Source: Microbacterium murale
GTDB taxonomy: Bacteria; Actinomycetota; Actinomycetes; Actinomycetales; Microbacteriaceae
NCBI RefSeq assembly: GCF_014635185.1
Contig: NZ_BMCM01000006.1
Coordinates: 62,001-126,000 of the forward strand
Direction of reading: 5' to 3'
DNA: 64,000 nt
Below the pieces are notes generated by a model that worked only from the letters and a program-made list of their open reading frames with translations, ran no database searches and was not told the DNA's origin. Positions 32,794 through 41,748 of the stretch are shown here, piece after piece. Position numbers and translations under genes: made by a program. How positions within the stretch are numbered: the stretch's first letter is position 1; every line of letters begins with the position of its first letter.

Positions 32794-33693
32794 TCAGAAG
32801 TGCCAGGGAAAGGATGTCCAGTCGGGGTCGCGCTTCTCGAGGAACGAGTCGCGACCCTCGACAGCTTCATCGGTGCCGTAGGCCAGGCGGGTCGCCTCGC
32901 CCGCGAACACCTGCTGACCGACGAGCCCGTCATCGACCGCATTGAAGGCGAACTTCAGCATGCGGATCGCGGTGGGCGACTTCGTCAGCACGGTGCGCGC
33001 CATCTTCAGCGCCTCGCGCTCGAGCTCGGCGTGCGGCACGACCCGGTTCACGGCGCCCATCTCATAGGCGCGCTGCGCCGAGTACTCCTCGGCGAGGAAG
33101 AACACCTCGCGGGCGAACTTCTGCCCGGTCTGGCGGGCCATGTACGCCGAGCCGTAACCGGCGTCGAAGCTGCCGACATCGGCATCCGTCTGCTTGAACT
33201 TCCCGTGCTCCGCACTCGCGACGGTCAGGTCGCACACCACATGCAGCGAATGCCCGCCGCCGGCCGCCCACCCTGGGACGACGGCGATGACGACCTTGGG
33301 CATGAAGCGGATCAGCCGCTGCACCTCGAGGATGTGCAGGCGCCCAGCGCGGGCCGGGTCGGCCACAGCCGTCTCGTCGTCGGAGTACTTGTACCCATCC
33401 CGACCACGGATGCGCTGATCGCCGCCGGAGCAGAACGCCCAGCCGCCGTCCTTCGCGCTCGGCCCGTTGCCGGTGAGCAGCACGGCGCCGATCTTCGGAT
33501 CCTGGCGGGCGATGTCGAGCGCCCGGTACAGCTCGTCGACCGTGTGCGGGCGGAACGCATTGCGCACCTCCGGCCGGTTGAAGGCGATGCGGGCGACGCC
33601 GCCGTCGTTCGTGACGTGCGCGGTGATGTCGGTGTAATCCTCGGCGCCGGGCGCCAGCACCCATTCAGCAGGATCGAACAGCTCGGAGACCAT
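32794..33693 (-). CDS. menB: 1,4-dihydroxy-2-naphthoyl-CoA synthase
   Basis: A 299-residue crotonase-fold enzyme that closes the second ring of the menaquinone head group. CSGGDQRIRG, WAAGGGHSLHVVCDLTVAS and TDADVGSFDAGYGSAYMARQ are characteristic of MenB; the Asp of DVGSFD is the conserved active-site residue of the family. The C-terminal segment ends DWTSFPWHF, as in other actinobacterial MenB proteins. The ATG lies 6 nt after TAGGCT, whose TAG is the stop codon of the preceding membrane protein gene. It is followed by menE. Confidence 0.96.
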   Translation of the reverse strand: MVSELFDPAEWVLAPGAEDYTDITAHVTNDGGVARIAFNRPEVRNAFRPHTVDELYRALDIARQDPKIGAVLLTGNGPSAKDGGWAFCSGGDQRIRGRDGYKYSDDETAVADPARAGRLHILEVQRLIRFMPKVVIAVVPGWAAGGGHSLHVVCDLTVASAEHGKFKQTDADVGSFDAGYGSAYMARQTGQKFAREVFFLAEEYSAQRAYEMGAVNRVVPHAELEREALKMARTVLTKSPTAIRMLKFAFNAVDDGLVGQQVFAGEATRLAYGTDEAVEGRDSFLEKRDPDWTSFPWHF

Positions 33694-33699
33694 GAGCCA

Positions 33700-33705
33700 A
33701 GCCTA
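33700..33705 (-). promoter_or_regulatory. menB -10 box overlapping the upstream stop codon
   Basis: TAGGCT on the minus strand, 6 nt before the menB ATG. Its first three bases are the TAG stop of the HAAS membrane protein gene. Confidence 0.5.
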
Positions 33706-34698
33706 TGCCTGGCGCCGGGCGCGACGCGTCTTGAGCCACCCGTCGATGATGTCCCACGCGGGGAACAGCACGAGGCAGAATCCGGTGAGGACCGCGAGGA
33801 TGCGGAAGACACCGCCCTGTTCCGCCGCTCCGGCGTCGCCGCGTGCGAGACCCTCGCCACCCGCGCTGACGACGAAGTCGAGGAACGCGGGGTTCACCAG
33901 TTCGCCTCGCACCAGCAGCGTCAGCGACCAGATCGCGAACGCCACGGCGAGCGCGGTGTTGATCCAGGCGAACAGGGCGTTCCAGCGCCCGTGCGCGTAG
34001 ATCGCGACGGCCAGCAGCACCTCGGCGATGATGAGCGCGAACAGGATCGTGATCCCCCACGGCCACAGACCAGGGTTCAGCACCGGGATGGGGTCGCCTC
34101 CGGTCGGGAAGAATCCGACGAAGCGGTCCCAGAAGATCGCGCCGACGCCGATCACGAGGAATCCGAGCGAAGCGATGAGGTCTGCCCGTCCGACGCCGTT
34201 GACCGTCGGCATCGGCAGCTGGTCGACGTCCCACCCCACGCCGGTGTCTGCTCCGGTGCGCTCCAGCACGAAGAAGACGAGCGTGGTCCAGAAGACGAGG
34301 TGCACGACGACGCTGATAGTGACGGCGACGACCTGGCCGATCACCTCTCCGACGCTCGCACCGTTCAGAACCTGAGCCAGCGCCACGCCGAAGGCAGCGA
34401 AGGGCGGGACGATCCACAGCAGCAGCTTGAGCAGTCGCCACCAGGTGAGGTAGTAACGCGGACCGATCAGGTGCAGTGGGCGGTCGGCGTAGCTGGCGGC
34501 GAGGATGCCCGGGTCGCCGAGCTCTGTCAGCACGGCGCGCTCGGCGGATTCTCTCGGCTCGCCCTGCTCGAGCCTGGCCTCGATGGCGTCGTCGATGGAT
34601 GCGGCGAGCTCGGCCTTGACATCGTCTTGGGCGGCCGGCGTGATGCTCCGCACCGTCGCGGCGATGTACCGCTCGGTGAGTGTTGCTGTCTCAGTCAT
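33703..34698 (-). CDS. HAAS-domain multi-pass membrane protein
   Basis: A 331-residue protein. The N-terminal part (about 1-75), with LTERYIAATVRSI, AASIDDAIEARLEQG and ELGDPGILAASYADRP, is the alpha-helical HAAS domain (permease prefix domain) found next to PadR regulators. About seven hydrophobic segments follow. The ATG at 34698 is 1 nt after the PadR gene stop, with AGGAGA 5 nt upstream. HAAS proteins are usually controlled by the linked PadR repressor. The function of this membrane part is unknown. Confidence 0.8.
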   Translation of the reverse strand: MTETATLTERYIAATVRSITPAAQDDVKAELAASIDDAIEARLEQGEPRESAERAVLTELGDPGILAASYADRPLHLIGPRYYLTWWRLLKLLLWIVPPFAAFGVALAQVLNGASVGEVIGQVVAVTISVVVHLVFWTTLVFFVLERTGADTGVGWDVDQLPMPTVNGVGRADLIASLGFLVIGVGAIFWDRFVGFFPTGGDPIPVLNPGLWPWGITILFALIIAEVLLAVAIYAHGRWNALFAWINTALAVAFAIWSLTLLVRGELVNPAFLDFVVSAGGEGLARGDAGAAEQGGVFRILAVLTGFCLVLFPAWDIIDGWLKTRRARRQA

Positions 34699-34699
34699 G

Positions 34700-35032
34700 T
34701 CAGTTCTCCTGGTCTGTGAGCGTGGCGATCGCGGCGGTGAGCGCGAGCCAGTCCTGAGTGAGGGTGTCGGCGAGCCGGATGCCGGCGTCCGAGGTGCGGT
34801 AGAACTTGCGAGGCCGTGCCTCTTCTGTGTTCCACTCGCTCGTGAGGTACTCCTGCTTCTCCAGTCGGCGAAGCAGCGGGTACAGCGTGTTCGCGTCGGT
34901 GGCGAAGCCGCGGCGCTCGAGCTCCTCGAGCAGGCCGTAGCCGTATCCCGGAGTGCGCAGCAGCTGCAGGCATGCGAGCACCACGGTGCCGCGCCGCAGT
35001 TCCTGCAGGTGCGTATCAAGCGTCTCGTTCAT
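34700..35032 (-). CDS. PadR-family transcriptional regulator
   Basis: A 110-residue winged-helix regulator. LELQ-like helices lead to GYGYGLLEELERRGFATDAN, TLYPLLRRLEKQEYL and RKFYRTSDAG, the standard PadR motif set. The C-terminal dimerisation helix is short (PadR subfamily 2). It is co-transcribed with the HAAS membrane protein. Its own promoter contains a palindrome, so autorepression is likely. The ATG lies 7 nt after a TAATGT -10 box and has no ribosome site. Confidence 0.92.
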   Translation of the reverse strand: MNETLDTHLQELRRGTVVLACLQLLRTPGYGYGLLEELERRGFATDANTLYPLLRRLEKQEYLTSEWNTEEARPRKFYRTSDAGIRLADTLTQDWLALTAAIATLTDQEN

Positions 35033-35039
35033 GTCGACT

Positions 35040-35069
35040 ACATTACTGTGTGCCGCACACTATAGTCAA
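35040..35069 (-). promoter_or_regulatory. PadR promoter with operator in the spacer
   Basis: On the minus strand, -35 TTGACT (35064-35069) and -10 TAATGT (35040-35045) are 18 nt apart. The 13-bp near-palindrome GTGTGCCGCACAC (35048-35060) fills the spacer, the usual position for a repressor site. It is also within about 40 nt of the divergent acetyltransferase start. Confidence 0.65.
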
Positions 35070-35097
35070 TGACGCATTGATGGGCGATTGATCGGGT

Positions 35098-35103
35098 TAC
35101 GGT
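35098..35103 (+). promoter_or_regulatory. -10 box before the double GNAT gene
   Basis: TACGGT, 6 nt before the ATG at 35110, with no ribosome site. Confidence 0.35.
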
Positions 35104-35109
35104 TGCAGG

Positions 35110-36126
35110 ATGCTCGAACTCATCCGGATCGACCCGTTCGACAACCGCGAGGTGAACCTCTGGTGGGACATCTACGCCGCCGCCGAACGCGCGGACCGCG
35201 GCGCCGACACCGCGGTGTGGACGCGCGACGAATCCCGGCACGAGTTGCAGCACGACACTGCGGCGATCGATCGCCGCGCGTACCTTGCCCGGATCGACGG
35301 CGACGTCGTCGCGGGCGCCCGCCTCGCGCTCCCGTTGCGTGACAACGTGCGGGTCGCGACGCTCGGCGTGCACGTCGCACCGGAACTGCGGCGCCAGGGC
35401 ATCGGCACGGCAGTGCTCGCGGCACTCGAGGCGGAAGCGCGAAGTGCGGATCGCAGCATCCTGAAGGCGAGCGCGTCATGGCCGTGCAGTGCGGGCGACG
35501 ACGGCGCCGGGGTTCCGGGGCGCGAGTTCGCTCGACGCCACGGCTACGCGCTGGCACTCGGCGATGTGCAGAGTCGACTGTCGCTCCCCGTCGCAGCAGC
35601 GCATCTCGACGCGCTCGGCGCCGAGGCATCCGCTCGCTCCCAGGATTTCTCGCTGCGCTCGTGGATCGGCAGCGTTCCCCAGGTGCTGGTCGACGGATGG
35701 GCCGAGCTCGACGCCGCCGTAGACACAGAGGCGCCGGTCGGCGACCTCGAGATCGAGCGCGCCACGGTGGACACCGGTGAGATCCGCAACAGCGAGACGC
35801 TGATCGCCCAGCAGAATCGACGCAGTTTCGGAACCGTCGCATGCGACAGCAACGGCCTCGTGGTCGCCTTCACGCAGTTGGTCGTGTCGGGCGATGACGG
35901 GAACGCCTACCAGTGGGGCACGCTCGTGCGTCGCGAGTCCCGCGGCAACCGACTGGGCATGGCCGTCAAGATCGCGAATCTGCGAATGCTGCTGGAGCAC
36001 GCCTCAGACGTACGAGCGGTGTACACGTACAACGCCGGCGTCAACGAGCACATGCTGGCCATCAACACCCGACTCGGCTTCGCGCCCTCCGAGCTCATGG
36101 CCGAGCTGCAGAAGCGCGTCGGCTGA
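35110..36126 (+). CDS. Two-domain GNAT acetyltransferase
   Basis: A 338-residue protein with two GNAT-type halves. The first has the acetyl-CoA pyrophosphate loop in LGVHVAPELRRQGIGTAVLAALEAEA (R/Q-x-x-G-x-G/A at RRQGIGTA). The second has QWGTLVRRESRGNRLGMAVK followed by VYTYNAGVNEHMLAINTRLGF, the usual beta-5 bulge region. Such duplicated GNATs acetylate small molecules or antibiotics; the substrate here is unknown. It diverges from the PadR gene and converges with the dehydrogenase after 1 nt. Confidence 0.88.
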   Translation: MLELIRIDPFDNREVNLWWDIYAAAERADRGADTAVWTRDESRHELQHDTAAIDRRAYLARIDGDVVAGARLALPLRDNVRVATLGVHVAPELRRQGIGTAVLAALEAEARSADRSILKASASWPCSAGDDGAGVPGREFARRHGYALALGDVQSRLSLPVAAAHLDALGAEASARSQDFSLRSWIGSVPQVLVDGWAELDAAVDTEAPVGDLEIERATVDTGEIRNSETLIAQQNRRSFGTVACDSNGLVVAFTQLVVSGDDGNAYQWGTLVRRESRGNRLGMAVKIANLRMLLEHASDVRAVYTYNAGVNEHMLAINTRLGFAPSELMAELQKRVG

Positions 36127-36127
36127 G

Positions 36128-37141
36128 TCAGGCCGTCGCGGCCAGTGCCTGACGAGTGACGACGTGCTCGTTCGGCAGGCCCGCCGCGAACAGCTCGACC
36201 TCGCGTACGGCGGAGCCGCCCATGTGAGCGAGCTCGTTGCCCAACGATCCTGCGATGTGCGGCGTGACGATGACGTTGGGCAGGTCGTAGAGCGGGTCGC
36301 CGGCGGGCAGAGGCTCTGGGTCGGTGACATCCAGTACGGCGGAGATGCGCCCGCTCACCAGCTCACGGCGCAACGCGTCGTGGTCGACGAGTGCCCCACG
36401 GGCGGTGTTGATGAAGGTCGCCCCGGTCTTCATCGCTCGCAACTGTTCGGAACCGATCATCCCGATCGTGGCGGGCAGCACCGGCGCGTGCAGCGTGACG
36501 ACGGCGCTGCGCCGCATCAGCTCGTCGAGGGGCACGAGCTCGACGCCGAGCGACTCCGCATCCGCGACGGAGAGGGTCGGGTCGGCCAGCAGCACGCGGA
36601 ACGAGAAGGCTCGCAGCAGCGTGAGGAGCCGTCGGCCGACCAGCGAGGCGCCGATGACGCCGACCGTCGCGCCGTGGTTGCCGATGTCGCGCGGCACGTC
36701 GTCGCTGGTGAAGTCGGACTGTCTGCGGCGGAGCGCGTGTGCGGACTCGAAGGTCTTCTTCCCCGCGAGCAGGATGAACGCGAGCGTGTATTCCGCAACC
36801 GGGATGGCATTCGCCGCAGCCGCCGTCGTGACGATGACCCCGCGATCCCACACCGATTCATCCAGGTGAGGTTTGACCGTGCCGGCGGCGTGGGCGATCA
36901 GCCGCAGCTGCGGTGACAGGGCGAGCACCTCGGCGGTGACCCGTGGCGATCCCCACCCCGTGATCAGCACATCGATCTCGGCCAGTACGTCCCGCGCGCG
37001 ATCGGATGCGAACTCGGTGAGCGGGTCGTCCGCGACCACATCGGCGACCGATGCGAGGCGTGCGCGAGCATCGTCGTCCAGGAGCTGTGAGAGAAGGGAC
37101 GCATGCTCCATGGCGAAGGCGACGCGCGGCCGGGAATTCAT
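36128..37141 (-). CDS. D-2-hydroxyacid dehydrogenase family protein
   Basis: A 337-residue NAD(P)-dependent dehydrogenase. The catalytic domain flanks a Rossmann domain with GVIGASLVGRRLLTLL (glycine motif). Expected active-site residues are Arg in NTARGALVD, Glu or Asp in DVTDPEPLP and His in TPHIAGSLGNE. The substrate is probably a 2-keto acid. The ATG at 37141 is preceded by GGGAGA. An in-frame extension to 37678 has no ribosome site and overlaps menC. It lies between menB-side genes and menC without an obvious link to menaquinone. Confidence 0.92.
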   Translation of the reverse strand: MNSRPRVAFAMEHASLLSQLLDDDARARLASVADVVADDPLTEFASDRARDVLAEIDVLITGWGSPRVTAEVLALSPQLRLIAHAAGTVKPHLDESVWDRGVIVTTAAAANAIPVAEYTLAFILLAGKKTFESAHALRRRQSDFTSDDVPRDIGNHGATVGVIGASLVGRRLLTLLRAFSFRVLLADPTLSVADAESLGVELVPLDELMRRSAVVTLHAPVLPATIGMIGSEQLRAMKTGATFINTARGALVDHDALRRELVSGRISAVLDVTDPEPLPAGDPLYDLPNVIVTPHIAGSLGNELAHMGGSAVREVELFAAGLPNEHVVTRQALAATA

Positions 37142-37219
37142 ACTGGATCTCCCTCGATCGATACCAACATACGCGAGGCGCAGTGCCGCCCCGAGCACCG
37201 GGAAGGGCATGATGGTGAC

Positions 37220-38197
37220 ATGACCCCGTCGCTCGCAGAGCTGCTCGACACGGCCCGTGTGGTCGCCCTCCCCATGACGACGCGCTTCCGCGGCGTCGAT
37301 GTGCGCGAAGCGCTGCTGTTCGAGGGCCCCGAGGGGTGGGCCGAGTTCTCGCCGTTCGTCGAGTATGCGGATGCCGAGGCATCCGTCTGGCTGGGCGCGG
37401 CGATCGACTACGCATGGAACGCGCAGCCGGCCGCGCTGCGACAGTCGATCGGCGTGAACGCGACGGTGCCGGCCGTCGCCGCCGCCGAGGTCGCCGGCGT
37501 GCTGGCACGATTCCCCGGATGCCGGACGGCGAAGATCAAGGTCGCCGACCCCGGCCAGTCGGTGAGCGATGACGTCGCCAGAGTGCGCGCAGTGCGCGAC
37601 GTGCTGGGGCCGGAGGGGCGCGTGCGCATCGACGCCAACGGCGCGTGGAACGTGGATGAGGCAGAGCACGCGATCCACGCACTCGCGGAGTTCGATCTCG
37701 AGTACGCCGAGCAGCCCTGTGCCACCGTCGACGAGCTTGCAGAACTGCGCACACGCGTGAAGTACATGGGCATTCCGATCGCCGCCGACGAGAGCATCCG
37801 CAAGGCCGAGGATCCTCTCGCCGTCGCCCGCGCAGGTGCCGCGGATCTCATCGTGATCAAAGCGCAGCCGCTTGGCGGCCTCACGCGCGCGCTGCAGATC
37901 GTCGTCGCGGCAGGTCTTCCGGCCGTCGTCTCCAGCGCACTCGACACCGCCGTCGGACTTTCACAGGGCGCGGCTCTGGCCGCCGCTCTCCCCCACCTCG
38001 ACTACGACTGCGGACTCGGCACCGGCGCGCTGTTCGTCGAGGACGTCGCCGACCTCTCACCGTCGGACGGCGCGATTCCCGTCGGCCGCGTCACCCCTGA
38101 CTCGGCGCGGCTCGACCGGCTCGCGGCATCCGCCGAGCGTCGCGATTGGTGGCTGGGCCGCCTCGAACGCTGCCACGCACTGCTCGCCGCGGAGTGA
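37220..38197 (+). CDS. menC: o-succinylbenzoate synthase
   Basis: A 325-residue enolase-superfamily enzyme that dehydrates SHCHC to o-succinylbenzoate in menaquinone synthesis. Key elements are TAKIKVAD (K-x-K general base, about 96-103), RIDANGAW and EYAEQP (metal ligands), ADES (third metal ligand) and VIKAQPLGG (second catalytic lysine). The start at 37220 has GGTGAC nearby and a CATGAT box 6 nt upstream; either mode is possible. It diverges from the dehydrogenase gene. Product formation feeds MenE encoded 4.4 kb away. Confidence 0.94.
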   Translation: MTPSLAELLDTARVVALPMTTRFRGVDVREALLFEGPEGWAEFSPFVEYADAEASVWLGAAIDYAWNAQPAALRQSIGVNATVPAVAAAEVAGVLARFPGCRTAKIKVADPGQSVSDDVARVRAVRDVLGPEGRVRIDANGAWNVDEAEHAIHALAEFDLEYAEQPCATVDELAELRTRVKYMGIPIAADESIRKAEDPLAVARAGAADLIVIKAQPLGGLTRALQIVVAAGLPAVVSSALDTAVGLSQGAALAAALPHLDYDCGLGTGALFVEDVADLSPSDGAIPVGRVTPDSARLDRLAASAERRDWWLGRLERCHALLAAE

Positions 38198-38207
38198 TGA
38201 CGCCCGC

Positions 38208-38840
38208 TCAGCCGGCGGCCGGGGCGATGAGCAGATCGACGAGCTGGCCGAGCGCCTCGGCGCCAGCGCGGTGCAGCTTCTCGCCGTCCCAGCCCGACAC
38301 CGCCGCGCGCGCCATGCAGCCCTCCCACTGGACCATGAGCATCTGCGCAGCGGTGGGCACGTCGATCCGCAGCGCGAAAAGACCCGAATCGACGATGCCC
38401 TGGATGATCTCTTCGATGCTCGCGGTCATCGCCCGATCCTGCGCGAGATAGGCCTTCCCGAAACCCTCATCGCGCAGCGCGCGGATGCGGATCTCGCTCA
38501 TCATGAGCACGCTCAGCCGATCGTCCAGGCCGGAGTCCATGACCTTCTGCACCAGCTCGATGGGGTCGGCATCGCCGTTCAGCACGCCGGCGGCGACGAA
38601 CTCCTCGATGCGCCCGCGCACAGACGCCAGACGCTGCTCGGCCACGGTCGAGGCGAGCTCGAGGAACAGTTCGTCCTTGGAGTCGAAGTTCGAGTAGAAG
38701 GCACCGCGGGTGAACCCGGCGCGCTCGCAGATCGCCTCGACACTGGCGCCCTCGAGTCCGACCTCGGCGAACACCTGCGCGGCAGCATCCATCAGTCGCG
38801 CTCGTGTGTTCTCGCGCCGCTTCGTCACGGGGATCGTCAT
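38208..38840 (-). CDS. TetR-family transcriptional regulator
   Basis: A 210-residue repressor. The N-terminal helix-turn-helix is contained in RARLMDAAAQVFAEVGLEGA, VEAICERAGFTRGAFYSNF and DSKDELFL. The C-terminal ligand-binding domain is all helical. It is divergent from the MMPL/YhgE operon. Two adjacent palindromes lie in the 115-bp gap, so it probably represses both itself and the transporter operon until a hydrophobic ligand binds. It converges with menC. Confidence 0.95.
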   Translation of the reverse strand: MTIPVTKRRENTRARLMDAAAQVFAEVGLEGASVEAICERAGFTRGAFYSNFDSKDELFLELASTVAEQRLASVRGRIEEFVAAGVLNGDADPIELVQKVMDSGLDDRLSVLMMSEIRIRALRDEGFGKAYLAQDRAMTASIEEIIQGIVDSGLFALRIDVPTAAQMLMVQWEGCMARAAVSGWDGEKLHRAGAEALGQLVDLLIAPAAG

Positions 38841-38891
38841 GGTCTCACTTTCACATCCTGCGCACAGTTTCGCACGTTCGACTCACCGTAG

Positions 38892-38925
38892 GATACACAG
38901 GTGTATCGGATACATCTCTGTATCC
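38892..38925. promoter_or_regulatory. Tandem palindromic operators for the TetR regulator
   Basis: GATACACAGGTGTATC (38892-38907) has perfect 7-bp arms around 2 nt. GGATACATCTCTGTATCC (38908-38925) has perfect 7-bp arms around 4 nt. The two abut and share the half site GATACA. They lie 30 nt before the MMPL start. Confidence 0.75.
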
Positions 38926-38955
38926 ATTCTGCCGTCCGCCGTCCCGGAGGAATCT

Positions 38956-41748
38956 GTGTCCACTCTCCTGTCGTCACTCGGACGCTGGTCGTTCCGTCAC
39001 CCGTGGCGAGTTCTCGTCGCCTGGCTCATCGTCCTCGGCGTCGCCGGCGGCGGCGCGCTCGTGCTCAACCAGGGCACCGACAATTCGTTCAGCATCCCCG
39101 GCACGGAATCGCAGGACGGCCTCGAGCAGCTCTCGCGCTCGTTCCCCCAGGTCAGCGGCACGAATGCGCAGTTCATCGTGGTCGCCGCGGACGGCGATTC
39201 GATCACGGATGACGAGTATCGGGAACCGATCGCGGATGCCGTGGACGAGCTGGGCGACCTCGACGGAGTCCTCGCGGTCACCTCCCCCTACGACGAGATG
39301 ATCGAGGGGATGATCAACGAGGACGAGACCGCGGCGATCGTCCAACTGCAGTTCGACGGTCAGGCCACCGATGTCTCGGCCGAGACGAAGGACGCGCTGA
39401 CCGCAGACGTCGATGCGCTCGCGGGTGAGCTGCCGGACGGCTCGCAGACCAAGCTCGGCGGAGACCTGTTCGCCATCTCGATCCCCGGGGTCACCCTCAC
39501 CGAAGCGGTCGGCGTCGTCATCGCACTGCTGGTGCTCATCGTCACGTTCCGCTCATTCGTCGTCGCCGGACTGCCGCTGCTGACCGCCATGCTCGGTGTG
39601 GGCATCTCGATGTGCGGCATCTTCGCCGCGACTGCCTTCGCTTCGGTCTCATCGACGACGCCGCTGCTCGCCCTGATGCTCGGACTCGCGGTCGGCATCG
39701 ACTACGCGCTGTTCATCATGGCCAGACACCAGGATCAGGTGCGAGACGGCGTCGATCCCGAGGAATCGGCCGCGCGCGCGGTCGGCACCGCGGGCTCGGC
39801 GGTCGTGTTCGCCGGCATCACCGTGCTGATCGCGCTGATCGGTCTCGGCTTCGCCGGCATCCCGTTCCTCACGACCATGGGCATCGCGGCATCCGTCGCG
39901 GTCGCGGTCGCCGTCGCGATCGCCGTGACGTTGACTCCGGCAGTGCTCGGCTTCCTGAAGGGCCGCATCGTCGGCCGGCCGAAGAAGGAGCGCCCCGCGA
40001 AAAAGGGCAAGAAGCCCCGCCGCGGATTCAGCGACCGCTGGGTCGGCGGAGTGACGAAGCATCCGATCCTCACTGCTCTCGCCGTCGTCATCGGCCTCGG
40101 CGTCGTCGCCGTCCCCGCCCTCAGCCTCAACCTCGCGCTGCCCAACGCCGGCGTGCTCGCCCCCGACGATGAGGGCCGGCAGAGCTACGATCTCGTCGCG
40201 GACGAGTTCGGTGCCGGATTCAACGGCCCTCTCATCATCACCGGCACGATCGTGACCTCCACCGATCCGCTCACGCTGATGGAAGATCTCGGAGATGCCG
40301 TCGCCGAGATCGACGGCGTGAAGGAGGTCGCCCTCGCCGTCCCGAACGAGACAGCGGACACCGGAATCGTGCAGGTGATCCCCGAGACCGCGCCGGACGA
40401 CCCGGCGACCAGTGACCTCGTGCGTGAGCTGCGCTCGCATCACGACGAGTGGCTCGATGAGTTCGGCATCGACGTCAAGGTGACCGGCTTCACCGCTGTC
40501 GCGATCGACATCTCCGACCAGCTCGGAAACGCGCTGCTGCCATTCGGCATCTTCGTGATCGGGCTGTCGCTCATCCTGCTGACGATCGTGTTCCGCTCGC
40601 TCTGGGTGCCCATCACCGCCGCCCTCGGGTACCTGCTGTCGATCGTCGCGGCGTTCGGCGTCGTCGGCGCGGTGTTCGAGTGGGGCTGGTTCGCCGATCT
40701 GCTGCATGTCGCGAAGGTCGGTCCGATCATCAGCTTCATGCCGATCATCCTCATGGGTGTGCTGTTCGGACTCGCGATGGACTACCAGGTGTTCCTGGTC
40801 TCCCGCATGCGCGAGGACTTCGTGCACGACCCGGACGGTCGCTCACCCGATAGAAGCGTGCGTCGTGCGGCAGCACTGCGCGCCGTGCGCAGCGGATTCA
40901 CGGGCTCTGCGAAGGTCGTGACCGCTGCCGGACTCATCATGTTCGCGGTGTTCGTGGCGTTCGTGCCAGAGGGCGACTCTTCGCTCAAGCCGATCGCTCT
41001 CGGCCTCGCTGCCGGCATCGCGATCGACGCGTTCCTGGTGCGGATGACGCTGATCCCCGCGCTCATGGCGATCCTCGGCGAGCGTGCCTGGGAGATCCCG
41101 GCGTGGCTGGAGAAGATCCTGCCTAGCGTAGACATCGAGGGCGAGGCCGTCGAGCGCGAGCGGCATCTTCTCTCCTGGCCGGGCGATAACTCGATCGTCG
41201 CGGCGGACGATCTCGTGCTGAGCGCTGATGCGCCGATCCTCGAGGGCGTGACCCTGCGGGTCGCTCCCGGCGCGGCGGTGATCGCCACAGGTCTCGACGG
41301 CCGTGTACGGCGTGCACTCGCGCTGGCGATCGCCGGCAGGCTGACACCGGATGCCGGGAGGCTCCGCGTCGCAGGACATCTGCTGCCCGGCCGGGCGGCC
41401 TGGGTGCGAAATCACGTCGGCTGCGTGCTGGTCGACGATGCGGATGCTGCGCTCATCGACCTTCGCGAAGCTCTGCGCGGCGCCCCCACTCTCGTCGTGA
41501 TCGATGGCATCGACCGCTTCACCGGCGGCCAGCGCGATCAGGCGACGGCGATGCTGCAGGATGCCGCGGCTGCAGCCGCGGCGCGAGTGGAAGCGGGAAC
41601 CTCGCGTCCGCTCGCGGTCTTCGCGACAGCATCCGATCCCAGCCTCGCACGCACGATCCTCGCGGAGGCCGCCTGGCCCGCCGCGCCCGTCGTCGATCTT
41701 CGCCCTTCCGTCGACGCCCCCACCGACATCACCGAGGTGAACGCATGA
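38956..41748 (+). CDS. MMPL/RND transporter with C-terminal degenerate ABC-ATPase-like domain
   Basis: A 930-residue membrane protein. Residues 1 to about 725 form a complete MMPL transporter of about 12 membrane segments in two halves. The proton-relay Asp-Tyr pairs are present in both (GIDYALF, D249-Y250; AMDYQVF, D609-Y610). Residues about 743-930 are soluble and resemble an ABC ATPase: a strand and turn (LEGVTLRVAPGAAVIATGL), then GLDGRVRRALALAIAG at the P-loop position (779-794) followed by LTPDAGRLRVAG, and LVVIDGID (846-853) where Walker B would be. The P-loop lacks GKS/T, so ATP hydrolysis is unlikely. The GTG at 38956 has GGAGG 5 nt upstream. The next gene overlaps by 4 nt. Confidence 0.9.
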   Translation: MSTLLSSLGRWSFRHPWRVLVAWLIVLGVAGGGALVLNQGTDNSFSIPGTESQDGLEQLSRSFPQVSGTNAQFIVVAADGDSITDDEYREPIADAVDELGDLDGVLAVTSPYDEMIEGMINEDETAAIVQLQFDGQATDVSAETKDALTADVDALAGELPDGSQTKLGGDLFAISIPGVTLTEAVGVVIALLVLIVTFRSFVVAGLPLLTAMLGVGISMCGIFAATAFASVSSTTPLLALMLGLAVGIDYALFIMARHQDQVRDGVDPEESAARAVGTAGSAVVFAGITVLIALIGLGFAGIPFLTTMGIAASVAVAVAVAIAVTLTPAVLGFLKGRIVGRPKKERPAKKGKKPRRGFSDRWVGGVTKHPILTALAVVIGLGVVAVPALSLNLALPNAGVLAPDDEGRQSYDLVADEFGAGFNGPLIITGTIVTSTDPLTLMEDLGDAVAEIDGVKEVALAVPNETADTGIVQVIPETAPDDPATSDLVRELRSHHDEWLDEFGIDVKVTGFTAVAIDISDQLGNALLPFGIFVIGLSLILLTIVFRSLWVPITAALGYLLSIVAAFGVVGAVFEWGWFADLLHVAKVGPIISFMPIILMGVLFGLAMDYQVFLVSRMREDFVHDPDGRSPDRSVRRAAALRAVRSGFTGSAKVVTAAGLIMFAVFVAFVPEGDSSLKPIALGLAAGIAIDAFLVRMTLIPALMAILGERAWEIPAWLEKILPSVDIEGEAVERERHLLSWPGDNSIVAADDLVLSADAPILEGVTLRVAPGAAVIATGLDGRVRRALALAIAGRLTPDAGRLRVAGHLLPGRAAWVRNHVGCVLVDDADAALIDLREALRGAPTLVVIDGIDRFTGGQRDQATAMLQDAAAAAAARVEAGTSRPLAVFATASDPSLARTILAEAAWPAAPVVDLRPSVDAPTDITEVNA

